A stretch of 64,000 bases of DNA, from NCBI RefSeq assembly GCF_030546755.1, contig NZ_JAUOPE010000006.1, forward strand, positions 1-64,000, written 5' to 3'. The position numbers were made by a program, and so were the translations under genes. Each line of letters opens with the position of its first letter. The first letter of the stretch is position 1. The notes beneath the pieces were generated by a model. That model had not been told where the DNA came from, searched no databases, and saw only the letters and a list, made by a program, of their open reading frames with translations. This stretch comes from Colwellia sp. 1_MG-2023 (GTDB lineage: Bacteria > Pseudomonadota > Gammaproteobacteria > Enterobacterales > Alteromonadaceae). Of this stretch, positions 55,191 to 64,000 are shown in pieces.

Positions 55191-56006
55191 TTAACTATTG
55201 CTTTGTGCCATTTCTTTTGCGCGATGCAGAGCGCTATCCATAGCGTTTGATACGAGTTTCTCTAGGCCTCCGTCAATAAAGGTGGCTAATGCGGCTTGTG
55301 TTGTACCACCTTTCGAGGTGACATTTTCACGTAATGTTTTAATTGATATATCATTCTCTACTACCATCTGTGCAGCACCTAACGCTGTTTGCTGCACCAA
55401 TTCCCTGCTTTCTTGTTCAGTAAAGCCTAAGGTAATCGCTTTCTTTTCCATGGCTTCCATAAACAAGAAAAAATATGCAGGCGCAGAGCCTGAAACGGCG
55501 ATGATATTGTCAATTTCTTCTTCTTTATTAAGCCATTTCGTAATGCCTACGGCTGACATTAATTGCTCTGCCAAGTCTTTTTGCTTTGCATTAGTATTCA
55601 CTGAAGGATAAATACCACTTACGCCTAATCCCAGTTGAGAAGGGGTATTGGGCATAGTGCGTATTACAGAGCATGGCTTATTTAATGCTTTTTCTATGGT
55701 TGCCATAGAACAACCCGCCGCCACCGAAATAAAGCACTTATCACTGACATCCATTGCTTGACTAATTTGTTGACAAACTTCTGCGATAAAATAGGGTTTT
55801 ACCCCTAACACGATAAAATCGGCAAACTTAGCTGCCTCTATATTGTTTGAGGTATGATGAATGCCGAGTTTTTCGGCTAAAGCTTCTCTTTTGCCAGCAG
55901 AGGGATTTGACACCATCACATTATTGGCGTCATAGCCTTTTTTGATTAATCCAGAAATAATGGCGCTGTTCATATTTCCAGCACCAATAAAAGCGATATT
56001 TGTCAT
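55191..56006 (-). CDS. proC: Pyrroline-5-carboxylate reductase
   Basis: A 271-residue NADPH-dependent enzyme of proline synthesis. FIGAGNMNSAIISGL at the start is the nucleotide-binding Gly motif, VIRTMPNTPSQLG lies in the middle and VTSKGGTTQAAL is the late substrate-binding signature. It follows yggS and precedes yggT, the usual arrangement. A near-perfect inverted repeat lies between it and yggT. Confidence 0.97.
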   Translation of the reverse strand: MTNIAFIGAGNMNSAIISGLIKKGYDANNVMVSNPSAGKREALAEKLGIHHTSNNIEAAKFADFIVLGVKPYFIAEVCQQISQAMDVSDKCFISVAAGCSMATIEKALNKPCSVIRTMPNTPSQLGLGVSGIYPSVNTNAKQKDLAEQLMSAVGITKWLNKEEEIDNIIAVSGSAPAYFFLFMEAMEKKAITLGFTEQESRELVQQTALGAAQMVVENDISIKTLRENVTSKGGTTQAALATFIDGGLEKLVSNAMDSALHRAKEMAQSNS

Positions 56007-56083
56007 AGAAAACCTAGTTTGTTTTGAAATTGACGTTTGGTTAAATTGTCGTTGAATTTAAGGGAAAAGTCGCGCTTTTTCTC

Positions 56084-56770
56084 TTATTCTTTTACTATTT
56101 CCCGCTCGCCGAATATCGCAGTACCTATACGTACCATCGTTGATTGATTGGCTATCGCTTGGCTTAAATCACCCGACATTCCCATAGATAGGGTATCAAC
56201 TGAAGGAAAGCGTAATTTTAATTCAGTAAATAGCTCTGCCATTTTACTAAAACTTTCTTGAGAATCATTTTTTTTCGGTATGGCCATTAAACCGCGTAAA
56301 GTTAAATGATCACACTGTTCAATTAGCGTCGCGTATTTGACTAACTCATTGACATTAATACCAGATTTAGCCGTTTCATCGCTAATATTTACTTGTAAAC
56401 AAACGTTGAGCGGGGTATCTTGATTTGACCTTTGTTCATTAAGGCGATGAATGATTTTTTCTCTATCTACGCTATGAACCCAAGAAAAATTTTCGGCAAT
56501 AAGTCGAGTTTTATTCGATTGAATAGGGCCAATAAAATGCCAAGAAATATCATTGAGGTGAGCTAATTGCTGAATTTTTTCAATTGCTTCTTGAATATAG
56601 CTTTCTCCAAAAGCTCGTTGTCCACTTTCATACGCTTGTTGAATAAGTTCTGCCGATTTCGTTTTACTTACCGCCAACAAACAAACTTCATCTATACTTC
56701 TGTTAGCAAGCTGGCAAGCGTGCGATATTTGCAGGTTAATGGCGGCGAGGTTATCTTTAATATGCGTCAT
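56084..56770 (-). CDS. yggS: PLP-binding protein YggS (PLPBP)
   Basis: A 228-residue fold-type III pyridoxal phosphate protein without known enzymatic activity. AVSKTKSAELI holds the PLP lysine, FGESYIQEAIEKI and WHFIGPIQSNK follow, and LSMGMSGDLSQAI binds the phosphate. It keeps free PLP and amino-acid pools balanced. It is the first gene of yggS-proC-yggT and is divergent from pilT. Confidence 0.96.
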   Translation of the reverse strand: MTHIKDNLAAINLQISHACQLANRSIDEVCLLAVSKTKSAELIQQAYESGQRAFGESYIQEAIEKIQQLAHLNDISWHFIGPIQSNKTRLIAENFSWVHSVDREKIIHRLNEQRSNQDTPLNVCLQVNISDETAKSGINVNELVKYATLIEQCDHLTLRGLMAIPKKNDSQESFSKMAELFTELKLRFPSVDTLSMGMSGDLSQAIANQSTMVRIGTAIFGEREIVKE

Positions 56771-56950
56771 GTTTTTTTATTCAATTACCTGAGAAAAATG
56801 TTAAGTTTAAGCAATCATGGTTTATGCTTTCATATAATAAAAAATTAAATAAATAGTTATTAATGAAAAATAATGGTTAGTCTAAAAGTAGTTACTTAGT
56901 TTATAAAGTTTATAAAAATAAAAGTTAAAATTAGTTTATAAGAGGTTTTT

Positions 56951-57994
56951 ATGGATATTACCGAATTACTCGCGTTTAGCGTAGAAAATAATGCATCTGA
57001 TTTACATCTTTCTACCGGCACTCCTCCTTTAATTCGTGTTGATGGGGATGTGCGTAAACTTAATATCCCCGCATTTGATGCCAAAGATGTCAATGCGCTT
57101 GTTTACGATATTATGAATGATCGTCAACGTAAAGAATATGAAGAGAATATGGAAGTCGATTTCTCTTTTGAAGTACCGAATCTCGCACGATTCAGGGTGA
57201 ATGCCTTTAATCAAAACCGTGGTCCTTCAGCCGTTTTCCGTACCATCCCAAGTAAAGTGTTATCTTTAGAAGATTTAGGTTGCCCTGATATTTTTAGACA
57301 GATCTCTGAAAAGCCACGTGGTTTAGTGTTAGTGACAGGACCGACTGGCTCGGGTAAGTCAACGACGTTAGCGGCAATGGTTGATTACATTAACAATAGT
57401 AAACATGATCATATTTTAACGATTGAAGATCCTATCGAATTTGTTCACGAAAACAAAATGTGTTTGATTAACCAACGTGAAGTGCATCGCGATACGTTAA
57501 GTTTTAGCGCGGCATTGCGTTCGGCATTACGTGAAGATCCAGATGTTATTCTAGTTGGTGAGATGCGTGATTTAGAAACCATTCGTCTTGCCATGACAGC
57601 AGCAGAAACGGGTCACTTAGTGTTTGGAACGTTACATACAACCTCAGCCCCAAAAACAATCGATCGTATTATTGATGTGTTCCCTGCTGAAGAAAAATCT
57701 ATGGTTCGTTCAATGTTATCTGAATCATTACAAGCGGTTATCTCACAAACCTTAGTGAAAAAAGTTGGTGGTGGTCGTGTTGCAGCCCATGAAATTATGA
57801 TTGGTGTACCTGCAATTCGAAACTTAATTCGTGAAGCAAAAGTTGCTCAAATGTATTCTGCCATTCAAACGGGTATGCAACATGGGATGCAAACCATGGA
57901 TCAGTGTCTACAAAATTTAGTTAATCGCGGCATGATCACGAAACAAGATGCAATGGAAAAAGCATCAGATAAAACACAATTCCAAAGTTATTAA
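56951..57994 (+). CDS. pilT: Type IV pilus retraction ATPase PilT
   Basis: A 347-residue hexameric ATPase that retracts type IV pili. Walker A is GPTGSGKSTT, the Asp box is LTIEDPIEF, Walker B lies in DPDVILVGEMRDLETIRLA, and AIRNLIREAK is the C-terminal motif required for retraction. AGAGG lies before the ATG. It is next to its homologue pilU and fits the pilus genes at 28-34 kb. Confidence 0.97.
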   Translation: MDITELLAFSVENNASDLHLSTGTPPLIRVDGDVRKLNIPAFDAKDVNALVYDIMNDRQRKEYEENMEVDFSFEVPNLARFRVNAFNQNRGPSAVFRTIPSKVLSLEDLGCPDIFRQISEKPRGLVLVTGPTGSGKSTTLAAMVDYINNSKHDHILTIEDPIEFVHENKMCLINQREVHRDTLSFSAALRSALREDPDVILVGEMRDLETIRLAMTAAETGHLVFGTLHTTSAPKTIDRIIDVFPAEEKSMVRSMLSESLQAVISQTLVKKVGGGRVAAHEIMIGVPAIRNLIREAKVAQMYSAIQTGMQHGMQTMDQCLQNLVNRGMITKQDAMEKASDKTQFQSY

Positions 57995-58016
57995 TGCGTG
58001 CTACTAAAGGTTTTCA

Positions 58017-59144
58017 TTGATGAGATTTCATAATTATTTAGAAAAAATGGTGCAAGAAAGCGCATCTGATATGTTTGTTACGGCAAAATTGCCGGTGAGT
58101 GCCAAAATTAATGGTGAGTTAACACCGATTGATGAGCATTCATTATCGGGTGATGAGGCTTTAGCGCTTGTTCATAGTGCGATGAATGAAAAACAAAAAG
58201 CACAATTTGATGACGAAAAAGAATGTAACTTTGCAATATCAATTGATGGTATAGGTCGTTTCCGTGTCTCGGCGTTTTGGCAACGAGACATGGCGGGTAT
58301 GGTTGTTCGTCGTATCGTAACTGAAATTCCTGACGCTGATGATTTAGGCTTACCCTCAGTGTTAAAAGATGTAGTGATGTCGAAACGCGGTTTAGTACTT
58401 TTTGTCGGTGGTACAGGTACAGGTAAGTCAACGTCGATGGCGTCGTTAATTGGTTACCGAAATCGTAATTCTAAAGGTCATATCTTAACGATTGAAGATC
58501 CTGTTGAATTTGTTCATGAACATGGCAAATCGATGATCACACAACGTGAAGTAGGTTTGGATACTGAAAGTTTTGATGCCGCGCTAAAAAGTTCTTTACG
58601 ACAAGCGCCTGATGTAATTCTTATTGGTGAAATCCGTAGTCAAGAGATCATGGAACATGCGTTAAGTTTTGCTGAAACAGGGCATTTATGTATTGCTACA
58701 TTGCATGCTAACAACGCTAACCAAGCCATAGATCGGATCATGCATTTAGTGCCAGCTGAGCAACATGGTAAATTGTTATTCGATCTTGCATTGAACTTAC
58801 GAGGTGTGATCGCCCAGCAATTAATTCCAACTCGTGATGGTAATGGTCGAGTAGCGGCAATTGAAATTTTACTCAATTCTCCTTTTGTCGCTGAATTAAT
58901 TAAAAAAGGTGAAGTAGGTAGTATTAAAGAGGTCATGCAAAAATCAACCGATCAAGGCATGCAAACCTTTGATCAGGCGTTATTTAATTTGTATCAAAGA
59001 GGGTTGATTAATTACGCTGATGCAATTCATCATGCTGATTCGCCAAATGATTTACGCTTAATGATCAAACTTAGAAGTAATGATCAAGGTGGCTCAGGTT
59101 CACTGTCAGGCGTTACTATTGATGGTTTAGAGCCAACAGAATAA
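58017..59144 (+). CDS. pilU: Type IV pilus twitching ATPase PilU
   Basis: A 375-residue PilT-like ATPase acting with PilT in retraction. Walker A GGTGTGKSTS, LTIEDPVEF and DVILIGEIRSQEIMEHALSF are visible. It lacks the AIRNLIRE motif of PilT, having LNSPFVAELIKKGE there, the normal PilU form. It begins 22 bases after pilT in the same transcription unit. Confidence 0.96.
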   Translation: MMRFHNYLEKMVQESASDMFVTAKLPVSAKINGELTPIDEHSLSGDEALALVHSAMNEKQKAQFDDEKECNFAISIDGIGRFRVSAFWQRDMAGMVVRRIVTEIPDADDLGLPSVLKDVVMSKRGLVLFVGGTGTGKSTSMASLIGYRNRNSKGHILTIEDPVEFVHEHGKSMITQREVGLDTESFDAALKSSLRQAPDVILIGEIRSQEIMEHALSFAETGHLCIATLHANNANQAIDRIMHLVPAEQHGKLLFDLALNLRGVIAQQLIPTRDGNGRVAAIEILLNSPFVAELIKKGEVGSIKEVMQKSTDQGMQTFDQALFNLYQRGLINYADAIHHADSPNDLRLMIKLRSNDQGGSGSLSGVTIDGLEPTE

Positions 59145-59170
59145 CAGTGATTTTTAAAACAAAGTAAACA

Positions 59171-59197
59171 GGGCGATAGTGTTATCGCCCTTTTTTA
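59171..59197 (+). terminator. Rho-independent terminator of pilTU
   Basis: Stem GGGCGATA / TATCGCCC with a GTGT loop and a run of six Ts. Confidence 0.9.
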
Positions 59198-59269
59198 TGG
59201 TTGCTATTGTGGGAGATAACTTAGCGCTATATCTGTTTTGTTTTTGTAGAGAATAAAATGGCTAGGGTA

Positions 59270-59704
59270 TTAGGAATATTGGCTTTCAAAAAAACTTTCG
59301 ATGATCAGCCTAGCTGACTCAGCATCAATATTATCTTTCTTTAAATTACGATAACCGCCTTGAGCAAAAAGCTGCTCTTTAGCATCGGCAGTGGTTAAGC
59401 GCTCATCAACAAATTCAACAGGTAACTTAAATTGATTGGCTAAACGGTTGCCAAATTTCTTTGCTGAAAACGTGACATTTTGATTTGTCCCATCCATATT
59501 TAAAGGCAAGCCGACAACAATTAAATTGGGTTGCCATTCAGTAAAAAACTTATTGAGTTGTTCTTGGTTAGGAATACCGTCTTTCGCTTTGATAAAGCCT
59601 AATGGTGTAGCCGTGCCGGTTAACTCTTGGCCAACAGCTACGCCAATAAATTTTGTACCAAAATCAAAGCCTAATACAGTGCGTTCACCTATTTTTTTTG
59701 CCAT
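59270..59704 (-). CDS. ruvX: RuvX/YqgF, pre-16S rRNA nuclease
   Basis: A 144-residue RNase H-fold nuclease. [13 protein letters not shown] (first acidic residue), [13 protein letters not shown] and [14 protein letters not shown] are the family motifs. It finishes the 5' end of 16S rRNA in E. coli. The ATG shares one base with the algH stop (TAATG); a longer frame into algH is rejected. Confidence 0.95.
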   Translation of the reverse strand: MAKKIGERTVLGFDFGTKFIGVAVGQELTGTATPLGFIKAKDGIPNQEQLNKFFTEWQPNLIVVGLPLNMDGTNQNVTFSAKKFGNRLANQFKLPVEFVDERLTTADAKEQLFAQGGYRNLKKDNIDAESARLIIESFFESQYS

Positions 59705-60258
59705 TAAGCATGACCTACTTCTGAAGATAAATGAGCGATGTTGATCCCTATTTTTTCTGCGGCTTTTTGCCAACGTTTCTCAATTGGCGTGTTAAATAAA
59801 ATATCATTGTCTGAAGGGGTGGTTAACCAAGAATTAGCTTGAATCTCTTCTTCTAATTGACCTGGTCCCCAACCGGCATAACCTAAAGTAACCATATATT
59901 TCTCAGGCTCTTGATCGCTGCCTAGAGCAATTAAAATATCTTTTGACGTGGTGATCATCACATCGTCACTTAAGGCGAGTGAACTACTCCAACCGGCTTG
60001 TGGACTATGTAAAACAAAACCACGGTCGGTTGACACAGGTCCGCCAGTTAAAACTCGTTGCGTTAAATGTGATCGCGAAGGAATATCATCTTCTAATTGT
60101 GCAAGTAACTCATTAATAGTGACATTCACAGGCACATTAATGATTAATCCCATCGCACCTTCTTCATTATGTTCACAAATATAGGTAACCGTTTTGTCAA
60201 AATAAGAATCTTTTAACGTAGGCATCGCAATTAATAAATGATTTTCTAAGCTTTCCAT
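59704..60258 (-). CDS. algH: YqgE/AlgH family protein
   Basis: A 184-residue cytosolic protein. [30 protein letters not shown] and [14 protein letters not shown] are the conserved blocks. AlgH was named for alginate regulation in Pseudomonas, but its biochemical role is not clear. It is followed by ruvX with a one-base overlap and preceded by gshB, the common gammaproteobacterial order. Confidence 0.94.
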   Translation of the reverse strand: MESLENHLLIAMPTLKDSYFDKTVTYICEHNEEGAMGLIINVPVNVTINELLAQLEDDIPSRSHLTQRVLTGGPVSTDRGFVLHSPQAGWSSSLALSDDVMITTSKDILIALGSDQEPEKYMVTLGYAGWGPGQLEEEIQANSWLTTPSDNDILFNTPIEKRWQKAAEKIGINIAHLSSEVGHA

Positions 60259-60277
60259 ATCAACACCTCAACAATTA

Positions 60278-61225
60278 TTATTGTATGTTTTGCTCAATAG
60301 CGTCCATTAATTTACCACTGATATTAATAGGATAGGCTGCTTCAATTTCTCTAATACAAGTAGGGCTTGTTACATTTATTTCAGTTACTTTGTCACCAAT
60401 AACGTCTAACCCTACAAAGTATAGACCACGTTTCTTTAATTCTGGAGCAATGGTTTCAGCAATCATTTTATCGCTGGCAGATAAAGGTTGTGCTCTACCT
60501 GTGCCACCTGCGGCTAAGTTGCCTCGGGTTTCTCCTTGGGCAGGAATTCGTGCTAGGCAATAAGGCATTGGTTCGCCATTCACAATTAATATGCGTTTAT
60601 CACCGTCTTTAATTTCAGGCATAAATTCTTGCACCATAGCGTATTGGTTGCCATGGTTAGTCAAGGTTTCAATGATCACGCCAACGTTAGGATCTTGCTC
60701 TTTAATACGAAAAATTGACGAGCCACCCATGCCATCAAGTGGTTTGATAATGACGTCTTTTTCTTCTTGATGAAAAGCGCGAATTTGTTCGCTTTTTCGT
60801 GTCACTAACGTTTTTGCCGTTAATTCAGGAAACCAGGCGGTAAATAACTTTTCATTACAATCGCGTAAACTTTGCGGTTTATTGACAATTAATGTACCGG
60901 CAACTTCCGCTCTTTCTAGCATGTATGTGGCGTAGATATATTCAGTATCAAAAGGAGGATCTTTTCGCATTAATACGGCATCTAACGATTCTACAGCGAT
61001 ATCTTCTGGCTCAGCTAACTCATACCAATGCTCAGTGTCATCAAATACAGTTATTTTTTGGCTGTTTGCTCGACATTGTCCTTGATACAAATATAAGTCT
61101 TGCATTTCCATGTAATGAATTTCGTAGCCACGTTTTTGTGCTTCTAACATCATTGCCATAGAAGAGTCTTTTTTCACCTTAACTTGCGAAATGGGATCCA
61201 TGACGATACCGAGTTTAATTGTCAT
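60278..61225 (-). CDS. gshB: Glutathione synthetase
   Basis: A 315-residue ATP-grasp enzyme that joins gamma-glutamylcysteine and glycine. MRKDPPFDTEYIYATYML, KPLDGMGGSSIFRI and NVTSPTCIREIE are the typical blocks. It lies 54 bases after rsmE and 19 before algH; the four genes rsmE-gshB-algH-ruvX look like one operon. Confidence 0.97.
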   Translation of the reverse strand: MTIKLGIVMDPISQVKVKKDSSMAMMLEAQKRGYEIHYMEMQDLYLYQGQCRANSQKITVFDDTEHWYELAEPEDIAVESLDAVLMRKDPPFDTEYIYATYMLERAEVAGTLIVNKPQSLRDCNEKLFTAWFPELTAKTLVTRKSEQIRAFHQEEKDVIIKPLDGMGGSSIFRIKEQDPNVGVIIETLTNHGNQYAMVQEFMPEIKDGDKRILIVNGEPMPYCLARIPAQGETRGNLAAGGTGRAQPLSASDKMIAETIAPELKKRGLYFVGLDVIGDKVTEINVTSPTCIREIEAAYPINISGKLMDAIEQNIQ

Positions 61226-61279
61226 TGTAATGCTTTTCCTAATTGGTTGATGTTGCGTTTATAGTTTACTACGAATTGG

Positions 61280-62026
61280 CTATTTTATATCACCATAGCG
61301 ACATTGTAAGGCCGTTATAGCAGTTAACGCTGCTGTTTCTGTACGTAATACTCTAGGACCGAGTAATACATCAATAAATTGCTGAACATTTGCTTGCGAT
61401 ATTTCATCGTCACTGAGTCCACCTTCGGGACCTATCAATAAACGTATACGAGAATTTTCACTAGGTAAATTCATTATAGAATGTTCAGCTTTTGGATGAA
61501 GGTTTAATTTTAATGCGGAGCTTTCTTGTGCAAGCCAGTTTTCCAAAGATTGCGCAGGATGAACAACAGGTACTGTGCAACGGCCACTTTGCTCACAAGC
61601 ACTAATAACAATTTTTTGCCATTGATCTATTTTCTTGGCTAATCGTTCACCGGAGATTTTCACACCACAACGCTCAGTAAATAAAGGCGTTATGGTGTTT
61701 ACGCCTAATTCTACAGATTTTTGTAGGGTAAAATCCATTCTGTCGCCACGTGATATTGCCTGACCTAAATGAATATTTACAGGAGATTCATTATCAATGG
61801 CTTTAAAACTTTTAATCACCGCTTGAGCACTTTTTTTGCTGACATTAACTAATTCAGCTTGAAACTCACCCCATGCCTCTTGATATTTTATCCCGTTAAA
61901 TAAGGTGACGTTATCACCGTTGTTTAATCGTAAAACGCGCACCGTATGACCAAAAGCGTCATCACTTAATGTGATCGTATCGCCAATAGTCCATTGAGTA
62001 TTTTGATAAATTCGAGGGTTACGCAT
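61280..62026 (-). CDS. rsmE: 16S rRNA m3U1498 methyltransferase RsmE
   Basis: 248 residues from the ATG at 62026, which gives MRNPRIYQN, like E. coli RsmE; an ATG six bases upstream is also possible. It has an N-terminal PUA-like domain and a SPOUT knot domain with LLIGPEGGLSDDEI and LLGPRVLRTETAAL. It methylates U1498 of 16S rRNA. First gene of the rsmE-gshB-algH-ruvX unit. Confidence 0.95.
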   Translation of the reverse strand: MRNPRIYQNTQWTIGDTITLSDDAFGHTVRVLRLNNGDNVTLFNGIKYQEAWGEFQAELVNVSKKSAQAVIKSFKAIDNESPVNIHLGQAISRGDRMDFTLQKSVELGVNTITPLFTERCGVKISGERLAKKIDQWQKIVISACEQSGRCTVPVVHPAQSLENWLAQESSALKLNLHPKAEHSIMNLPSENSRIRLLIGPEGGLSDDEISQANVQQFIDVLLGPRVLRTETAALTAITALQCRYGDIK

Positions 62027-62250
62027 AGTCATTAATTAGTAAACAGTTATGTCTTTGAAGATAGGGACAAAAGGTGAGATTTTCAATGACTAAATTATTT
62101 CAATGGGATTTATTTTTTCATTTTATTGATTTTTTGGTAAACTGCGCGGCTTTAGGCAATCGTGCGATGAAACTAGTCTGTTATTTTGCACGGTTAATTT
62201 TTTAATCTACAGCTCCAGATTTACGCTCTGGCTGGCTCAATGGGTATGAT

Positions 62251-63228
62251 ATGAATAATATTACAGTTTGTGCACTCTATAAATTTGTCCGTTTAGAAAA
62301 CTTTGAACAATTAAAAACGCCGTTACTAAATGTAATGCTAGAAAATGAAGTAAAGGGCACTTTACTGCTTGCTAATGAAGGGATCAACGGCACAATTGCT
62401 GGTCCACAAAGTGGTATTGATGCCGTTCTTGCGCATATCAGTAAAGATGAACGTTTAGGCCTAGTTTCTCATAAATATTCTTATGCAGATGAAAATCCTT
62501 TTCAACGCAGCAAAGTCAAACTGAAAAAAGAAATTGTTACTATGGGGGTTGAAGGTATTGATCCAACTTTAACCGTTGGTACCTATGTTAAACCTAAAGA
62601 TTGGAATGCGTTAATATCTGATCCTGAAGTGTTATTAGTCGATACCCGTAATGATTATGAAGTGGAAATAGGCACGTTTGAAAATGCCGTCAATCCTAAC
62701 ACAGAAACTTTCCGCGAATTTCCTGAATATGTTGCGAAAAATCTCGATAAAACCAAACACAAAAAAGTAGCTATGTTTTGCACGGGTGGTATCCGTTGTG
62801 AAAAATCAACCGCTTACCTAAAAGAACAAGGCTTTGAAGACGTATATCACTTAGAAGGCGGTGTACTGAAATATTTAGAAGAAGTAAAACAAGATGAATC
62901 TATGTGGCAAGGTGAATGTTTTGTTTTTGATGGTAGAGTTGCTGTTGGCCACGGCTTAGAGCAAGGACAATATGACCAATGCTTTGCTTGTCGTTATCCC
63001 ATCACTGAAGAAGAAAAACAAAGTGAGCACTATGTTAAAGGCGTGAGTTGTCCTAAATGTATTGACAAATACAATGAAGAACAACGCAGCCGCTTTGCGG
63101 AACGAGAAAAACAGATCAATTTAGCCAAAGCCCGTGGTGAAAAACACATAGGTGGCGAAATTGAAAGTGTTATAAAACAGCGTCGTGAAGAAAAACTCGC
63201 GGCGAAAAAAGAGCAGGCTTCTAAGTAA
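62251..63228 (+). CDS. trhO: tRNA uridine(34) hydroxylase TrhO (rhodanese domain)
   Basis: A 325-residue protein. The N-terminal domain has [13 protein letters not shown], the central rhodanese domain has the active cysteine in [15 protein letters not shown], and a C-terminal cysteine cluster CFACRYP and CPKC is visible, followed by a long charged tail (to residue 325). TrhO (YceA) hydroxylates U34 of tRNA on the way to cmo5U/mo5U. Its leader contains two hairpins. Confidence 0.94.
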   Translation: MNNITVCALYKFVRLENFEQLKTPLLNVMLENEVKGTLLLANEGINGTIAGPQSGIDAVLAHISKDERLGLVSHKYSYADENPFQRSKVKLKKEIVTMGVEGIDPTLTVGTYVKPKDWNALISDPEVLLVDTRNDYEVEIGTFENAVNPNTETFREFPEYVAKNLDKTKHKKVAMFCTGGIRCEKSTAYLKEQGFEDVYHLEGGVLKYLEEVKQDESMWQGECFVFDGRVAVGHGLEQGQYDQCFACRYPITEEEKQSEHYVKGVSCPKCIDKYNEEQRSRFAEREKQINLAKARGEKHIGGEIESVIKQRREEKLAAKKEQASK

Positions 63229-63324
63229 GCTGAGCGTTATATAAGCACTGAGAATGTAAAGTAAATAACCTAGGTTAGGGTTAACTTTACGTCAGTATTG
63301 AGGATTAATAGCGAGACTGCTTTA

Positions 63325-64000
63325 TTAAAATGTTAGAGTAAAGCAGGCTCCTTGATTGATATTTTCTACTTTGATATGACCACCATGAGCAATCATTATT
63401 TGTCGAGTTAATGCTAAACCAACGCCTGAGCCTTCCCGTTTCGTGGTAAAGAAGGGGACAAATATTTGCTCGATAATTTCACTTGGTACACCGTTACCAT
63501 TATCGGCAATGGCAATGATGACTCTACCTCGTTTATTAAGTTTTGCATGGATACTTATCTTGGGTGCTGCATTATTTATTAGTGCTTGTTGCGCATTTTT
63601 CAATAGGTTAATAAATACTTGTTCCATCATGGCAACATCAATCTCAAATTCTAGCATTTTTGGTTCAACCACAATCGATAACATGATGTCGTGACTCAAG
63701 CCCGTTTGCGTCATCATAGTGCTAACATTCGATAAAAACTGTTCAATGTTAATAGATTTTTTATTCGGGGTAGGCAGGCGAGTTAATTTTCGATAACTAC
63801 TGACAAAATTCATCAAACCATCACTTCTTTTGGCAACCGTTTGCACCGCATCAGCAACATCAGATAAATCATCAAGCGCTCCTTGGTTAAAGTGATGATT
63901 TTCTCTTACATCATCGACGAGATCTGCGGCTGTTTTTGTTAACGAAGCAATCGGGGTGATACTATTCATTATCTCATGAGTTAACACACTTACTAAGTCT
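63325..64000 (-). CDS. Sensor histidine kinase, NtrY-like (5' end cut by window)
   Basis: A partial protein; the frame is open through the right edge (reading D-L-V-S-V before LTHEI), so the N-terminus lies outside. LTHEIMNSITPIASLT is the phospho-acceptor H-box, NLLKNAQQAL the N-box, ADNGNGVP the G1 box and FFTTKREGSGVGLALTRQI the G2 region. It is the C-terminal kinase core of a membrane or soluble two-component sensor. Upstream domains and partner regulator are not visible. Confidence 0.88.
   Translation of the reverse strand, partial: DLVSVLTHEIMNSITPIASLTKTAADLVDDVRENHHFNQGALDDLSDVADAVQTVAKRSDGLMNFVSSYRKLTRLPTPNKKSINIEQFLSNVSTMMTQTGLSHDIMLSIVVEPKMLEFEIDVAMMEQVFINLLKNAQQALINNAAPKISIHAKLNKRGRVIIAIADNGNGVPSEIIEQIFVPFFTTKREGSGVGLALTRQIMIAHGGHIKVENINQGACFTLTF

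Noticed and set aside
58108-58431. 107-codon minus-strand frame inside pilU
   Set aside because: Shadow of pilU coding sequence; no supporting start signals.

Overview
The window looks like ordinary chromosome of an AT-rich marine gammaproteobacterium of the Alteromonadales, most likely a Colwelliaceae member (Colwellia or Thalassotalea type). This rests on gene order (rpsT/murJ-ribF-ileS-lspA-fkpB-ispH followed by minor-pilin genes; pilT-pilU divergent from yggS-proC-yggT; algH-ruvX beside gshB and rsmE), on families typical of that group (DUF3718, DUF2884, DUF4426, PEP-CTERM and GlyGly-CTERM sorted proteins) and on low GC content. The taxonomy is inference. I found no tRNA, rRNA, insertion sequence, prophage, CRISPR array or integration site.

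Layout: 1-8 kb holds the tail of a probable LysR regulator, an RRF_GI-like protein, a short-chain dehydrogenase, the AzlCD amino-acid exporter, a secreted-type M18 aminopeptidase, an acyltransferase, a small DUF3718 protein, an acetyltransferase, and the ribosome hibernation and rescue factors Hpf and ArfB. 8-18 kb is rich in cell-envelope export functions: a cyclophilin with a GlyGly-CTERM tail, a stand-alone signal peptidase I, an exported methyltransferase-like protein, a PEP-CTERM protein and, divergent from it, the large TPR protein PrsT of the exosortase system. Among these lie a TrmH-type RNA methylase, a cold-shock protein, a DUF2884 protein and the tRNA-modifying DTW enzyme. 18-28 kb carries an M49-like lipoprotein and then the conserved essential block rpsT, murJ, ribF, ileS, lspA, fkpB, ispH.

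28-37 kb is a type IV pilus minor-pilin operon (pilV, pilW, pilX, pilY1, pilE, tapY2-like), followed on the opposite strand by a second DUF2884 protein and a FapA/DUF342 protein. 37-50 kb is mixed housekeeping: cinA, a repeat-rich DUF4097 protein, a dapA that resembles plant rather than E. coli enzymes, a pseudouridine synthase, an RraB-like protein, a nitroreductase, purL and mltF. 50-64 kb holds an unlisted 42-residue basic peptide gene, tadA-hemW-rdgB, eamA, DUF4426, yggT-proC-yggS, the pilus retraction ATPases pilT-pilU, ruvX-algH-gshB-rsmE, trhO and the end of a sensor histidine kinase cut by the window edge.

Functional themes are envelope protein sorting (lspA, lepB-like, PEP-CTERM, GlyGly-CTERM, PrsT), type IV pili (minor pilins plus PilT/PilU), and RNA or ribosome maintenance (arfB, hpf, tapT, trhO, rsmE, tadA, ruvX). 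No large undescribed system is evident. The most interesting items are the plant-like DapA, the sorting-signal neighbourhood, the exported methyltransferase-like protein, the 42-residue basic peptide, and several unexplained hairpins and short tandem repeats.
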